NCBI GenBank assembly: GCA_937930275.1
Contig: CALGLM010000107.1
Coordinates: 1-10,514 of the forward strand
From: an uncultured Ignavibacteria bacterium
GTDB taxonomy: Bacteria > Bacteroidota > Ignavibacteria > Ignavibacteriales > Melioribacteraceae
Reading direction: 5' to 3'
DNA: 10,514 bases
Part shown: positions 1 through 8,266 of the stretch, piece by piece
How positions within the stretch are numbered: position 1 is the first letter of the stretch
Layout of the letters: the number at the start of each line of letters is the position of its first letter
The notes under the pieces: model-generated
What the model was told of the DNA's origin: nothing
What the model saw: only the letters and a program-made list of their open reading frames with translations
Databases searched by the model: none
Program-made: the position numbers and the translations under genes

Positions 1-651
1 ATTAATTTCCGTTTTTTCGGTTAATCCCAAAAATTGACTAACTCGAGCTCTACCATGACTGTACGACATTGTTACCCCCGTACCTACAACAGCCACAATT
101 GAAAGGGTAATAATTAAATGTTTTAAGCTTGCCCCTGAAACAAACAACAACGAAAAACCTACAGTTACAATTAATATGGAAGTACTTAAATTCGGTTGTA
201 AAATAATGAAAAATACCGTTAAAAATATCCAGAATAAAACCGGCAAATAGCCTCGCTTAAAATCGGTAATCATCTCTCCTTTTTTGTCAATTAAATTTGC
301 AAGATGAATAACAATAAATATCTTAACAAACTCCGAAGGCTGAAACGAAAAACCGCCGATATTTATCCAGCGCGATGCTCCTTTAATATTAATACCCGCA
401 ATTAAAGTATAAATTAGTAATAATAAACCACCAAACAACAGTATTTTTGATACTTTTCGATACTTATTGTAAGGTGTAAGCATTGTTGCAACTAAAACAA
501 CAATAGCACCGCCGACTTTAATTAAATGGTTAAAAATCATCGAGTAATTTTTACTTATTCCTGATGTTGCACCTAAAATCATTACAATGCCCATTACTAC
601 TAAGGCAAAAATAATGCTCAAAAATACTCGTGATATTCCTTTCATTTTCAT
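1..651 (-). CDS. ftsW: FtsW, septal peptidoglycan glycosyltransferase (SEDS family), N-terminal part only
   Basis: The minus-strand frame starts at ATG 651 and stays open to the window edge, giving 217 residues of a protein that is usually about 370-400 long, so the C-terminal half is missing. SEDS proteins polymerise lipid II into glycan strands at the septum together with a class B penicillin-binding protein. Visible features are successive hydrophobic segments (about 10-28, 43-58, 68-86, 108-120, 135-151, 157-173 and 178-195), the family signature GASRWINIGGFSFQPSEF (91-108), and QPNLST (152-157) at the place of the usual EPD/QPD-x-GT. The catalytic aspartate loop would lie beyond the edge. 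The start forms an ATGA overlap with the murD stop, and a second ATG lies two codons in. No Shine-Dalgarno sequence is seen, so translation is probably coupled to murD. RodA is the main alternative, but the position at the end of a dcw cluster favours FtsW. Confidence 0.9.
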   Translation of the reverse strand, partial: MKMKGISRVFLSIIFALVVMGIVMILGATSGISKNYSMIFNHLIKVGGAIVVLVATMLTPYNKYRKVSKILLFGGLLLLIYTLIAGINIKGASRWINIGGFSFQPSEFVKIFIVIHLANLIDKKGEMITDFKRGYLPVLFWIFLTVFFIILQPNLSTSILIVTVGFSLLFVSGASLKHLIITLSIVAVVGTGVTMSYSHGRARVSQFLGLTEKTEIN

Positions 652-2000
652 AAGCTATTTACAATTTTTTTAAATACTTCACCTCTATGCTCGTAGTTAT
701 TAAACATATCAAACGAAGCACAAGCCGGTGATAATAAAACAATATCGCCTTTTACAGCCTCTTTTTTGGCTGATTGTAAGCAATCTTCTAAATCTTTTTT
801 TATTTCAGTCGGAACTATATCGCAAAAGAAGTTATGTACTTTACTTGCTGACGAACCAATGGCATATATTTTTTTTACGTTATTTTGCACCGGTAATTTT
901 ATTTGGTTATAATCATTCCCTTTATCTTTACCGCCTAATATTAAATAAATGGGATTTTTGAAGCTCCGCAACGCATACCATACGGCATCAACATTGGTAG
1001 CTTTACTATCATTTATATACTTAACACCGTTTATTTCTTTAACAAATTCCAGTCTATGTTCAACACCGGGGAATGTATTTAATGTTTCTTTTATTTTGGC
1101 ATTGTCAACATTCATAAGTTTTAATACCGAAACAACTGCCAAAGCATTATATAAATTGTGTTCCCCTTTAATACTTAAATCACAAACATCACATACGGTT
1201 TCAGAATTGCCATCTTTAGCATAATAAATCTTATCAGCTATCGAATACGCTCCGTTTTTTACCTTTTCTTTAATCGAAAAATAAATCTTATTAACTTTTC
1301 CGTTTTTATTTTCAAATTCTTTTATCTTTGGGTCATCTTTATTAATTATAAAGAAATCGTTTTCATCCTGATTTTTACATATTAAGAATTTGGATAAAGC
1401 ATAATTATCAAAACTGTGTCCGTATCTATCTAAATGGTCAGGCGTAATATTAATAATAATTGAGTATTTTGGTTTGAAAGTATCAATATAATCCAATTGA
1501 AAACTTGAAATTTCCAATACTGCATTTTCGTTTTCTTTTAAAGTATCTGCAAAATCACTAAAAGCATTTCCTATATTTCCGCCCACTTTTGAAACTAATC
1601 CGCAATTATTAATTGCATAATGCATTAAGGATGTAGTTGTGGTTTTACCGTTCGTTCCCGTAATGGCAATTATCGGCGATTCACAAAACCAAGATGAAAA
1701 TTCAATTTCGCTTATTATTTTTATTCCTCTTTTAAGTGCTTCTTTTATTACCGCACTATCACTCGGTACACCCGGACTTGTAATAAAAATATCACAATCA
1801 AAAACTTTATCCGAATGAGTTCCGAATTCAAAATCAATTCCTTCATTCTTTAATATTTGGTTAGCTTCGGTAAGTTTTTCTATATCTCCTTTATCGCTAA
1901 CAAAAGGAATAGCACCGTGTCTTTTAGCTAATTTTGCGGCACCTAATCCGCTGCGTACCGCACCTAATATTGTAACTTTTTTATTTTGTATGTTTTTCAT
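648..2000 (-). CDS. murD: UDP-N-acetylmuramoyl-L-alanine--D-glutamate ligase MurD
   Basis: This 450-residue cytoplasmic Mur ligase adds D-glutamate to UDP-MurNAc-L-Ala using ATP, the second amino-acid step of peptidoglycan precursor synthesis. The N-terminal Rossmann-like UDP-binding domain begins with VTILGAVRSGLGAA (9-22). The ATP-binding P-loop is ITGTNGKTTTT (113-123), followed by the family motifs EISSFQL (163-169), TPDHLDRY (186-193) and a lysine near 204 at the position usually carbamylated. HRLE (315-318) and NDSKATN (330-336) mark the C-terminal domain, and SPACASFD (424-431) is typical of MurD rather than other Mur ligases. The length is normal for the family. The gene overlaps mraY upstream and ftsW downstream by 4 bases each (ATGA), consistent with translational coupling in the dcw operon. 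No key residue appears to be missing. Confidence 0.97.
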   Translation of the reverse strand: MKNIQNKKVTILGAVRSGLGAAKLAKRHGAIPFVSDKGDIEKLTEANQILKNEGIDFEFGTHSDKVFDCDIFITSPGVPSDSAVIKEALKRGIKIISEIEFSSWFCESPIIAITGTNGKTTTTSLMHYAINNCGLVSKVGGNIGNAFSDFADTLKENENAVLEISSFQLDYIDTFKPKYSIIINITPDHLDRYGHSFDNYALSKFLICKNQDENDFFIINKDDPKIKEFENKNGKVNKIYFSIKEKVKNGAYSIADKIYYAKDGNSETVCDVCDLSIKGEHNLYNALAVVSVLKLMNVDNAKIKETLNTFPGVEHRLEFVKEINGVKYINDSKATNVDAVWYALRSFKNPIYLILGGKDKGNDYNQIKLPVQNNVKKIYAIGSSASKVHNFFCDIVPTEIKKDLEDCLQSAKKEAVKGDIVLLSPACASFDMFNNYEHRGEVFKKIVNSL

Positions 2001-3106
2001 CTTATCTTAAACGAAGCTAAACTAATTAATGACAAAATAATTGTAATTATATAAAAACGAATTACAATTTTAGGTTCGCTCCAACCTAATAATTCAAAAT
2101 GATGATGAATTGGAGCCATTCTAAAAATTCGTTTTCCTTCTCCGTACCGTTTTTTTGTATATTTAAAGTATAACCTTTGTAATATTACCGAAATAGTTTC
2201 CATAAAATATATACCCCCTAAAATGGGAAGCAATAATTCTTTTTTTATTAAAATAGAAATTACACCTAATGCCCCGCCTAATGCCAACGAACCCGTATCA
2301 CCCATAAAAACTTGAGCAGGATAAAAATTAAACCATAAAAATCCTAAACCGGCACCTATTAAAGCTGCAATAAATACTGTTAACTCCCCACTGTAAGGCA
2401 AATACATTATATTCAAATAGTCACTATAAATAACGTTACCCGATACATAACATATAACTGCCATAGCAAGCATTACAATTAACATAGTGCCCATCGCAAG
2501 ACCGTCTAAGCCGTCTGTTAAGTTTACTGCGTTTGAAGTTGCTGTTATTATAAAAATAACTGCCGGAATATATGCGTAAGAAAAATCAAAATTTAAATTT
2601 TTGAAAAACGGCAAAGTGGTTTCAGTTGTGTAGCTTCCAAATTCCGGAAGAGTATAAATAGCTATACCTACAATTAAACCGATAACAAACTGCCCTAACA
2701 ATTTATATCTTGCAATTAGTCCTTTTGGTTTTTTTCTTACAACTTTCAAATAGTCATCATAAAAACCTACAATACTTAACCATACTGTAACAGCCAAAGT
2801 TAATAAAATATAACTACTTTTTAAATCAGCCCATAATAATACCGGAATAACGACCGAAAGGATTATAATAATTCCCCCCATTGTCGGCGTTCCTGCTTTT
2901 GGTTTGTGCGATTGTGGTCCTTCTTCTTTTATTGTTTCGCCAATCTGTTTTCTTTTTAAGTAGTTTATAATTTTTGGACCAATGTAAAAAGCCAAAAACA
3001 TAGAAGTTATTGCCGCCAAAATAGATCTAAACGACAAATATTTAAAAATATCAAACCCGGGAGGAGAATATTGTTTGTTTAAATAATTTAATAAATAGTA
3101 TAGCAT
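1997..3106 (-). CDS. mraY: Phospho-N-acetylmuramoyl-pentapeptide transferase MraY
   Basis: This 369-residue polytopic inner-membrane enzyme transfers phospho-MurNAc-pentapeptide from UDP to undecaprenyl phosphate, forming lipid I. The sequence shows about ten hydrophobic segments. The family motifs appear in order: KAGTPTMGG (70-78), the Mg-binding/catalytic pair DDYLK (D117, D118), NAVNLTDGLDGLA (192-204), FMGDTGSLALGG (267-278, with the third conserved aspartate D270), and the cytoplasmic histidine loop APIHHHFELLGW (331-342). All catalytic positions known for the family are present. The N-terminus is slightly extended compared with the E. coli protein (about 360 residues), with an extra short helix before the first core membrane segment. 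The start codon lies one base after the murF stop, and the stop overlaps the murD start, so the gene sits inside the operon. WecA-type transferases are unlikely because the HHH loop is present. Confidence 0.98.
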   Translation of the reverse strand: MLYYLLNYLNKQYSPPGFDIFKYLSFRSILAAITSMFLAFYIGPKIINYLKRKQIGETIKEEGPQSHKPKAGTPTMGGIIIILSVVIPVLLWADLKSSYILLTLAVTVWLSIVGFYDDYLKVVRKKPKGLIARYKLLGQFVIGLIVGIAIYTLPEFGSYTTETTLPFFKNLNFDFSYAYIPAVIFIITATSNAVNLTDGLDGLAMGTMLIVMLAMAVICYVSGNVIYSDYLNIMYLPYSGELTVFIAALIGAGLGFLWFNFYPAQVFMGDTGSLALGGALGVISILIKKELLLPILGGIYFMETISVILQRLYFKYTKKRYGEGKRIFRMAPIHHHFELLGWSEPKIVIRFYIITIILSLISLASFKIR

Positions 3107-3107
3107 T

Positions 3108-4496
3108 TTAGCTCACTCTCTCCGCAATTATTGGTATAAACTGTTCCATTTTCATTCCGCGAGAACCTTTAAATAAGAAAAGACTATTATCGATATTAAG
3201 TTCGGATAATTTCTTTTCCAACAACTCTCTTTCCTCATAATGCTCGTTTTTAATTCCCAAATCGCTTAATTTTTCGCTTGTATATTTTGTATAATTGCCA
3301 AGTAGATATACAAAGCTGACATTACTATTTTTTATATATTCGGCAAGCTCAATATGCTTTTTAATACTTAGTTCACCAAGTTCAAACATATCTCCCAAAA
3401 CCGCAATTTTTATCGGTTTTACATCAATTGAATTAATTAAATCGATTGCGGCTTTCATGCTTTCGGGATTTGCATTATATGTATCATCAACAATTACGGT
3501 GCTGTTAATTTCGGATATATTTAATCTCCCTTTTACTAATCCTAATTTTTGCACACCGCTTATTATTTCTTCATCTGATAAACCTAACCTATAGGCAATA
3601 CTTACTGCAGATAGTACATTTTTTGCCGAAGTGATTCCAAATACGGGTAATGATAAATTAATTTTTCTATTTAAATAGCAAACTTCTAATTTGGTTCTTC
3701 CGTAATTATCTAAACCTATTATTTCCCCTTTTACATCAGGGCTATCAGTAAATCCGAAAGTTACTTTATTATTTATATCTCTGCATTTTTTGTATATTAA
3801 TTCATCATCGACATTTACAAATATATGCCCGTTATTTTTTATTGTTTCTTCAAATAAGGCATATTTTTCGTTAAGAACGCCGTTTCTATCAATCAAATAT
3901 TCAAGGTGCGAATCACCTATTATTGTAATAATTCCAATATCCGGAGTTGAAATTTTAGCAGTATAGTCTATTTCGCCAAAATGATTTGTACCGTGTTCCA
4001 GTACTAATATTTCAACAGTTTCGTCAGTCGAAAGTATTGTTAAGGGAACACCTATATGATTATTATTATTGTATTCTGTTTTATTAACTTTATATTTTTC
4101 GGAAAGAATAATTGATAAAAATTCTTTAGTAGTAGTTTTACCGTTACTTCCGGTAATACCAATTACTTTCGCTTTTAATTTATTCCTCCAAATATTTGCT
4201 ATTTTGCCCAATGCAACAATAGTATCACTATAAGATATAACAGTACCGTTAAAATTTTCTGCTAATTCCAAATTATCGTTGCTAATAATTACGCCTTCGG
4301 CACCTTCGGCTTCTACGTCCTTAATAAAATTATGGCCATCGTATTTTTCCCCTTTAACTGCAATAAACAAGCTACCGCTTTTAACTTTGCGGCTATCAAT
4401 TACCACATTGTTAAACACGGAACTTAAATTTCCTTTTACTAATGTAAATCCGGAAATATTAAGTATTTCTTGGGCGCTTATTAAAATGTTGCTCAT
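3108..4496 (-). CDS. murF: UDP-N-acetylmuramoyl-tripeptide--D-alanyl-D-alanine ligase MurF
   Basis: This 462-residue cytoplasmic ligase adds the D-Ala-D-Ala dipeptide to UDP-MurNAc-tripeptide, completing the pentapeptide. The N-terminal UDP-binding domain has IDSRKVKSGSLFIAVKGEKYDGHNF (33-57). The P-loop is ITGSNGKTTTK (114-124), followed by NNNNHIGVPLT (143-153), the family's N-x-N-N-x-x-G-x-P motif. DDTYNANP (337-344) and LGDMFELGE (367-375) mark the C-terminal domain, and KGSRGMKME (443-451) is the usual C-terminal signature. One oddity is LEHGTNHFGEI (166-176), where most homologues have EMG-x-x-x-x-GEI: His replaces Met and Phe replaces the common Pro or Lys. The gene overlaps murE by 4 bases at its start (ATGA) and ends one base before mraY. 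The order murE-murF-mraY supports the assignment. Confidence 0.96.
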   Translation of the reverse strand: MSNILISAQEILNISGFTLVKGNLSSVFNNVVIDSRKVKSGSLFIAVKGEKYDGHNFIKDVEAEGAEGVIISNDNLELAENFNGTVISYSDTIVALGKIANIWRNKLKAKVIGITGSNGKTTTKEFLSIILSEKYKVNKTEYNNNNHIGVPLTILSTDETVEILVLEHGTNHFGEIDYTAKISTPDIGIITIIGDSHLEYLIDRNGVLNEKYALFEETIKNNGHIFVNVDDELIYKKCRDINNKVTFGFTDSPDVKGEIIGLDNYGRTKLEVCYLNRKINLSLPVFGITSAKNVLSAVSIAYRLGLSDEEIISGVQKLGLVKGRLNISEINSTVIVDDTYNANPESMKAAIDLINSIDVKPIKIAVLGDMFELGELSIKKHIELAEYIKNSNVSFVYLLGNYTKYTSEKLSDLGIKNEHYEERELLEKKLSELNIDNSLFLFKGSRGMKMEQFIPIIAERVS

Positions 4497-5962
4497 AAAT
4501 TTAAAAATTCCGTAACTTTTTCTTTATCACTAAAATGTGTTCTTACACCGTTAACTTCAATATAATCCTCATGTCCTTTACCGGCTACAAGTATAATTGC
4601 ATTATCAGGGGAATTTGTAATGGCATATTTTATTGCTTCTTCTCTATCTACTAAAACTTTGTAATTATCGCCTTTAATTCCTTGCAAAATATCTTCTATA
4701 ATTTTATTTGGGTCTTCGGTGCGTGGATTATCGGAAGTTACCACTGCAATACTGCTAAGGCTGCTTGCAATATTTCCCATAATCGGTCGTTTTGTCTTAT
4801 CACGATCGCCTCCGCAACCAAAAACAGTAAAAATAGGCAGATTATTTTTATTAATTTCTCTTATTGCGTTTAATGTATGCTGTAAACTTTCAGGTGTGTG
4901 CGAGTAATCTACAATTGCTTTTTTATTCCCCTTGCTTATAACTTCAAACCTTCCCGGAACTTGTGGTGTGTTCCTTATTTCTTTAATAACCTTATTTGGG
5001 TTAATACCGTTAGTTACCCCTGCGGCAAATGCACTGCAAGCATTATATGCATTAAAAATGCCGATTAGTTTTGTTTCTAATTTATAAGTAGTATTATTAT
5101 AACTTACTTTAAATTTAGTACCGTCTAACGAATAGACTACATCAGACATTGTAAAATCGGCTTTTTTACTTACTCCGTATGTAAATACTTTTGCTTTACA
5201 ATTTTTAACAAGCTTTTTACTAACTTTATCGTCAGCATTAATTATTGCAACGGCATCCGATTTTAATCCGTCAAACAATTTTTTCTTTGCTTTCAAATAG
5301 TTTTCAAAAGTACCGTGAAAATCAAGATGATCGTGAGCAAGATTTGTAAAAATAGCAATATCAAAATCTAAATTATCAACTCTTTTAAGCTCAAGCGAGT
5401 GAGACGATACTTCCATTACTGCAGCATTACACCCTTCGGAAAGCATTTGTGAAAAATATTTATTCAAATCGTTTGCTTCCGGAGTAGTTAACTTGCTATC
5501 TATTTGACTCTTTCCTAAATCAATTTTTATCGTTCCTATTAACCCACATTTAACGCCGCCAAAAACTGTTTTAATAAAATTAGTGGTCGTTGTTTTACCT
5601 TTGGTACCCGTAATACCTATTAGTTTTAATCTTTTAGTAGGGTTATCATATAAAGCAGCTGAGATATCCGCCAATGCTTTTCTGCTATTTTCAACTAATA
5701 TTTTAACACAACCGCTATGTATAAATAACTGCTCGGGTGCAAAACTATTGTCTTCCAAAACAATTGCCGAAGCGCCTTTATTTATAGCATCAATAATAAA
5801 TTTATGTCCGTCAGTCTTATAACCTTTAATTGCAAAAAAGATTGTTCCCTTTTTAACCAAATTACTATTAATTGAAATATTATCGATTTCATTTAACTCG
5901 GCTTTTCCGGTTACTTGAATCACTCTAACATTATTTAATAATTCAGCTAATCGTTTTTTCAT
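4493..5962 (-). CDS. murE: UDP-N-acetylmuramoyl-L-alanyl-D-glutamate--2,6-diaminopimelate ligase MurE
   Basis: This 489-residue cytoplasmic Mur ligase adds the third amino acid of the stem peptide. The N-terminal domain carries INSNLVKKGTIFFAIKG (31-47) and DGHKF (51-55). The P-loop is ITGTKGKTTTT (117-127), followed by TTPEANDL (159-166), MEVSSHSLELKRV (183-195), NLAHDHLDFHGT (207-218) and K226 in YLKAKKKLF, the expected carbamylated lysine. VDYSHTPESL (351-360) and GCGGDRDKTKRP (382-393) mark the C-terminal domain. DNPRTE (411-416) is the signature that recognises meso-diaminopimelate; lysine-adding enzymes have a different motif here. The cell wall is therefore inferred to be of the DAP type, as in Gram-negative bacteria. 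The gene overlaps ftsI and murF by 4 bases each. All expected motifs are intact. Confidence 0.97.
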   Translation of the reverse strand: MKKRLAELLNNVRVIQVTGKAELNEIDNISINSNLVKKGTIFFAIKGYKTDGHKFIIDAINKGASAIVLEDNSFAPEQLFIHSGCVKILVENSRKALADISAALYDNPTKRLKLIGITGTKGKTTTTNFIKTVFGGVKCGLIGTIKIDLGKSQIDSKLTTPEANDLNKYFSQMLSEGCNAAVMEVSSHSLELKRVDNLDFDIAIFTNLAHDHLDFHGTFENYLKAKKKLFDGLKSDAVAIINADDKVSKKLVKNCKAKVFTYGVSKKADFTMSDVVYSLDGTKFKVSYNNTTYKLETKLIGIFNAYNACSAFAAGVTNGINPNKVIKEIRNTPQVPGRFEVISKGNKKAIVDYSHTPESLQHTLNAIREINKNNLPIFTVFGCGGDRDKTKRPIMGNIASSLSSIAVVTSDNPRTEDPNKIIEDILQGIKGDNYKVLVDREEAIKYAITNSPDNAIILVAGKGHEDYIEVNGVRTHFSDKEKVTEFLNL

Positions 5963-7953
5963 TCGGTTATTACCTTTTTAACAGGTTGACACTCAATTGT
6001 ACATACTGTATTTGTATTAATTTTTTTACCAGGATTAACAGTCTGATTAATTACTTTTCCTTTTCCGTTTACTTTATATTTAATTCCTAATTCCGTTAAT
6101 ATTGCAACGGCATCACGCATGCTAAGATTAACTAAGTTAGGCATTCCGTTTTCAATTTTATAAACTTTCTTTTTATTTTTAACACTATTTTTGGAAATAT
6201 CACTATATACGTTAGTATTTCCTTTTATTTTATCTTTTTTAAGTTCTTCCTTTAAAACGGATGCCGATTTAATCGAAAAATCGGGACGAAGATTATAATC
6301 TGCTTCTACAAGTCTATCTGCAACTTTCTTAAAAATAGGAGCAGCAACGCTTCCTCCGTATTTTGCTTTTTCAGGAGAACTTACCATTATATAACATACA
6401 ACTTTTGGTTCGTCAATAGGGAAAAAACCAACAAAAGAAGTAAAATAACTGCTTTTTGAATAAGAATTATTTTCCAGTCTTTGGGTTGTTCCTGTTTTTC
6501 CTCCTACCATTATATTTTCAATTTTTGCATTTTTTGCAGTTCCGTGCTCAACAACTTCATACATAAAACTTTTAATTATATTTGAAGTTTTTGTGCTAAT
6601 TACGTTTCTTAATTTTATAGGTTTAAAATCTTCAACCGAGTTATCACTATATTTTATTTGTTTAACTAACTGAGGTTGATATAACACACCGCCGTTTACT
6701 AACGCACAATAAGCAGAAACTATTTGGATTGGAGTAACAAGAATTTCGTAACCAAACGACATAAACATTTTACTAAGTTTATCAAATCTATCCGGTCTCT
6801 TTAACAATCCCGAAGATTCACTCGGCAGACCGATGGATGTTTGATTACCGAAACCAAAATCGCGTAAGTATTTATAAAACACTTCCTTATCTAACCTATC
6901 GCTTAAAACAGCCATACCAATGTTACTGCTATTTACAACAATATCTTTTACAGATAATGAAGAATACTCGTGAGTATCCCTTATTTTTACTCCGTTTGTT
7001 GAATAAGTTCCGTTAAAAGTATTTACAAATTCGTTTGCTCTTACTTTATTTTCTTCCAATAAAATACTCATAACAACCGGTTTAATTGTACTTCCGGGTT
7101 CGTAAGGATCTGTCAAAGCTCTATTTTTCCTCTGTTCTCCGCTAAATTCGTTATACTTATTTGGGTCGAACATCGGATAATTAGATAAAGCTAAAATTTC
7201 ACCTGTATTCGGATCCATAATTATTCCCGAAGCGGCTTGACCTCCGTATTGCTCAATTCCTTTTTGTATTTCTTCTTCTAATATTTTTTGATAAGTTGCA
7301 TTTATTGTCAAACTAATTGTAGCACCGTTTTTAGGTCTTTGCGATAATTTTTCGTCAATAGTAACAAGGTTTCCAAAAACATCGCACTCAATTGTTAAAG
7401 TGCCGTTTTCGCCTTTTAAAATATTATTATACTTTTTTTCAAGTCCTTCTTGACCGTTAAAGTTTTTATCAACGTAACCTAAAATATGTCCGGCTAATTG
7501 TCCGTACGGATAAACGCGAGTATTATCTTCCTTTTTAATTAAAGGATCGATAACAAAGTTGCTTAATAATATTGCTTTATCTTTTGCAACCTTTTCTTCT
7601 AAAAGAATATTTCTATTTCCGTTTTTAATTAAATTTGCATAATAATTTTTACTTTTACCAAATACTCTGCTAAAAGTACTTAATAAAGTATCTTTATCTT
7701 TTTTACGAATTAACATTCGTTTATCTATATAATAAGATTTTTCATCTTTTGAATAAGCAAGAATCTCACCGTTTCTATCTGTAATAACTCCCCTATCGGC
7801 AACAGCCGTCACGGTTCTTTTTTGTTGTTTTTCTGCCAAATATAACCATTTATCATGCTCTGTAATTTGAGTTTTATATAAATGTAGTACAATTCTTACC
7901 GGCAAAAAAAGAACAATAAGTGATAATAAAAAAATAATTCTACGGTTATTCAT
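5959..7953 (-). CDS. ftsI: Septal peptidoglycan transpeptidase FtsI/PBP3 (class B PBP) with a C-terminal PASTA domain
   Basis: This 664-residue class B penicillin-binding protein cross-links septal peptidoglycan in the periplasm as the partner of FtsW. It has a short cytoplasmic N-terminus and one membrane anchor (about 6-26). The pedestal contains VADRGVITDRNGEILA (51-66). The transpeptidase domain holds the three penicillin-binding motifs: S288-T-I-K291 (nucleophile Ser288), S342-S-N344, and K486-T-G-T489. After a lysine-rich linker (about 562-600) comes a single PASTA domain (about 602-657: MPNLVNLSMRDAVAILTELG and PGKKI). PASTA domains occur in SpoVD/PBP2x-type proteins and, from general knowledge, in FtsI of Bacteroidota and relatives; the E. 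coli protein lacks one, which explains the greater length here. The gene overlaps ftsL by 8 bases and murE by 4. It is assigned to division rather than elongation because of its place in the dcw cluster. Confidence 0.95.
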   Translation of the reverse strand: MNNRRIIFLLSLIVLFLPVRIVLHLYKTQITEHDKWLYLAEKQQKRTVTAVADRGVITDRNGEILAYSKDEKSYYIDKRMLIRKKDKDTLLSTFSRVFGKSKNYYANLIKNGNRNILLEEKVAKDKAILLSNFVIDPLIKKEDNTRVYPYGQLAGHILGYVDKNFNGQEGLEKKYNNILKGENGTLTIECDVFGNLVTIDEKLSQRPKNGATISLTINATYQKILEEEIQKGIEQYGGQAASGIIMDPNTGEILALSNYPMFDPNKYNEFSGEQRKNRALTDPYEPGSTIKPVVMSILLEENKVRANEFVNTFNGTYSTNGVKIRDTHEYSSLSVKDIVVNSSNIGMAVLSDRLDKEVFYKYLRDFGFGNQTSIGLPSESSGLLKRPDRFDKLSKMFMSFGYEILVTPIQIVSAYCALVNGGVLYQPQLVKQIKYSDNSVEDFKPIKLRNVISTKTSNIIKSFMYEVVEHGTAKNAKIENIMVGGKTGTTQRLENNSYSKSSYFTSFVGFFPIDEPKVVCYIMVSSPEKAKYGGSVAAPIFKKVADRLVEADYNLRPDFSIKSASVLKEELKKDKIKGNTNVYSDISKNSVKNKKKVYKIENGMPNLVNLSMRDAVAILTELGIKYKVNGKGKVINQTVNPGKKINTNTVCTIECQPVKKVITE

Positions 7954-8266
7954 AAATACTATTTAATCTTTTTTCTAAACTTTTTATTTTATTTTTAGAC
8001 AAATTAATTTCAATCATACCTTCGTTATTGTATTCCATTTTTAAGCTATCAACCGCCATTTTAACAATTCGATTTTCTGCACTCAATTTTTGAATTTCAA
8101 TTAAACGATCGTTTATTTTTTCCGAAACAAGCTTTAAGCTGTCTTCCATAGTTACTTTAGCTTTTGTAAGCTTGCGTATTTCCAATGTCGAAACAATATA
8201 AGCGGATAATACAATTGCTACAAAAGCAAATATTAATAATGATTTTAATAAAAATTTATTTTTCAT
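7946..8266 (-). CDS. ftsL: FtsL-like divisome membrane protein (short bitopic coiled-coil protein)
   Basis: This 106-residue protein has a basic N-terminus (MKNKFLLK), one membrane segment (about 9-28) and then a heptad-like, charged helical region (about 30-100) expected to form a periplasmic coiled coil. That is the FtsL/DivIC architecture. FtsL is poorly conserved in sequence, so the name rests mainly on topology, size and position between rsmH and ftsI, where ftsL sits in most dcw clusters. In known systems FtsL joins a FtsB/DivIC-type partner and activates FtsWI. The start overlaps the rsmH stop (ATGA), and the 3' end overlaps ftsI by 8 bases (ATGAATAA). No partner gene is visible in the window. 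Confidence 0.8.
   Translation of the reverse strand: MKNKFLLKSLLIFAFVAIVLSAYIVSTLEIRKLTKAKVTMEDSLKLVSEKINDRLIEIQKLSAENRIVKMAVDSLKMEYNNEGMIEINLSKNKIKSLEKRLNSIYE

Noticed and set aside
728..5822. Plus-strand open frames of about 60-100 codons lying over murD, murF and murE
   Set aside because: They are antisense to well-supported genes with full family motifs, and their translations show no recognisable domain. They look like composition shadows.
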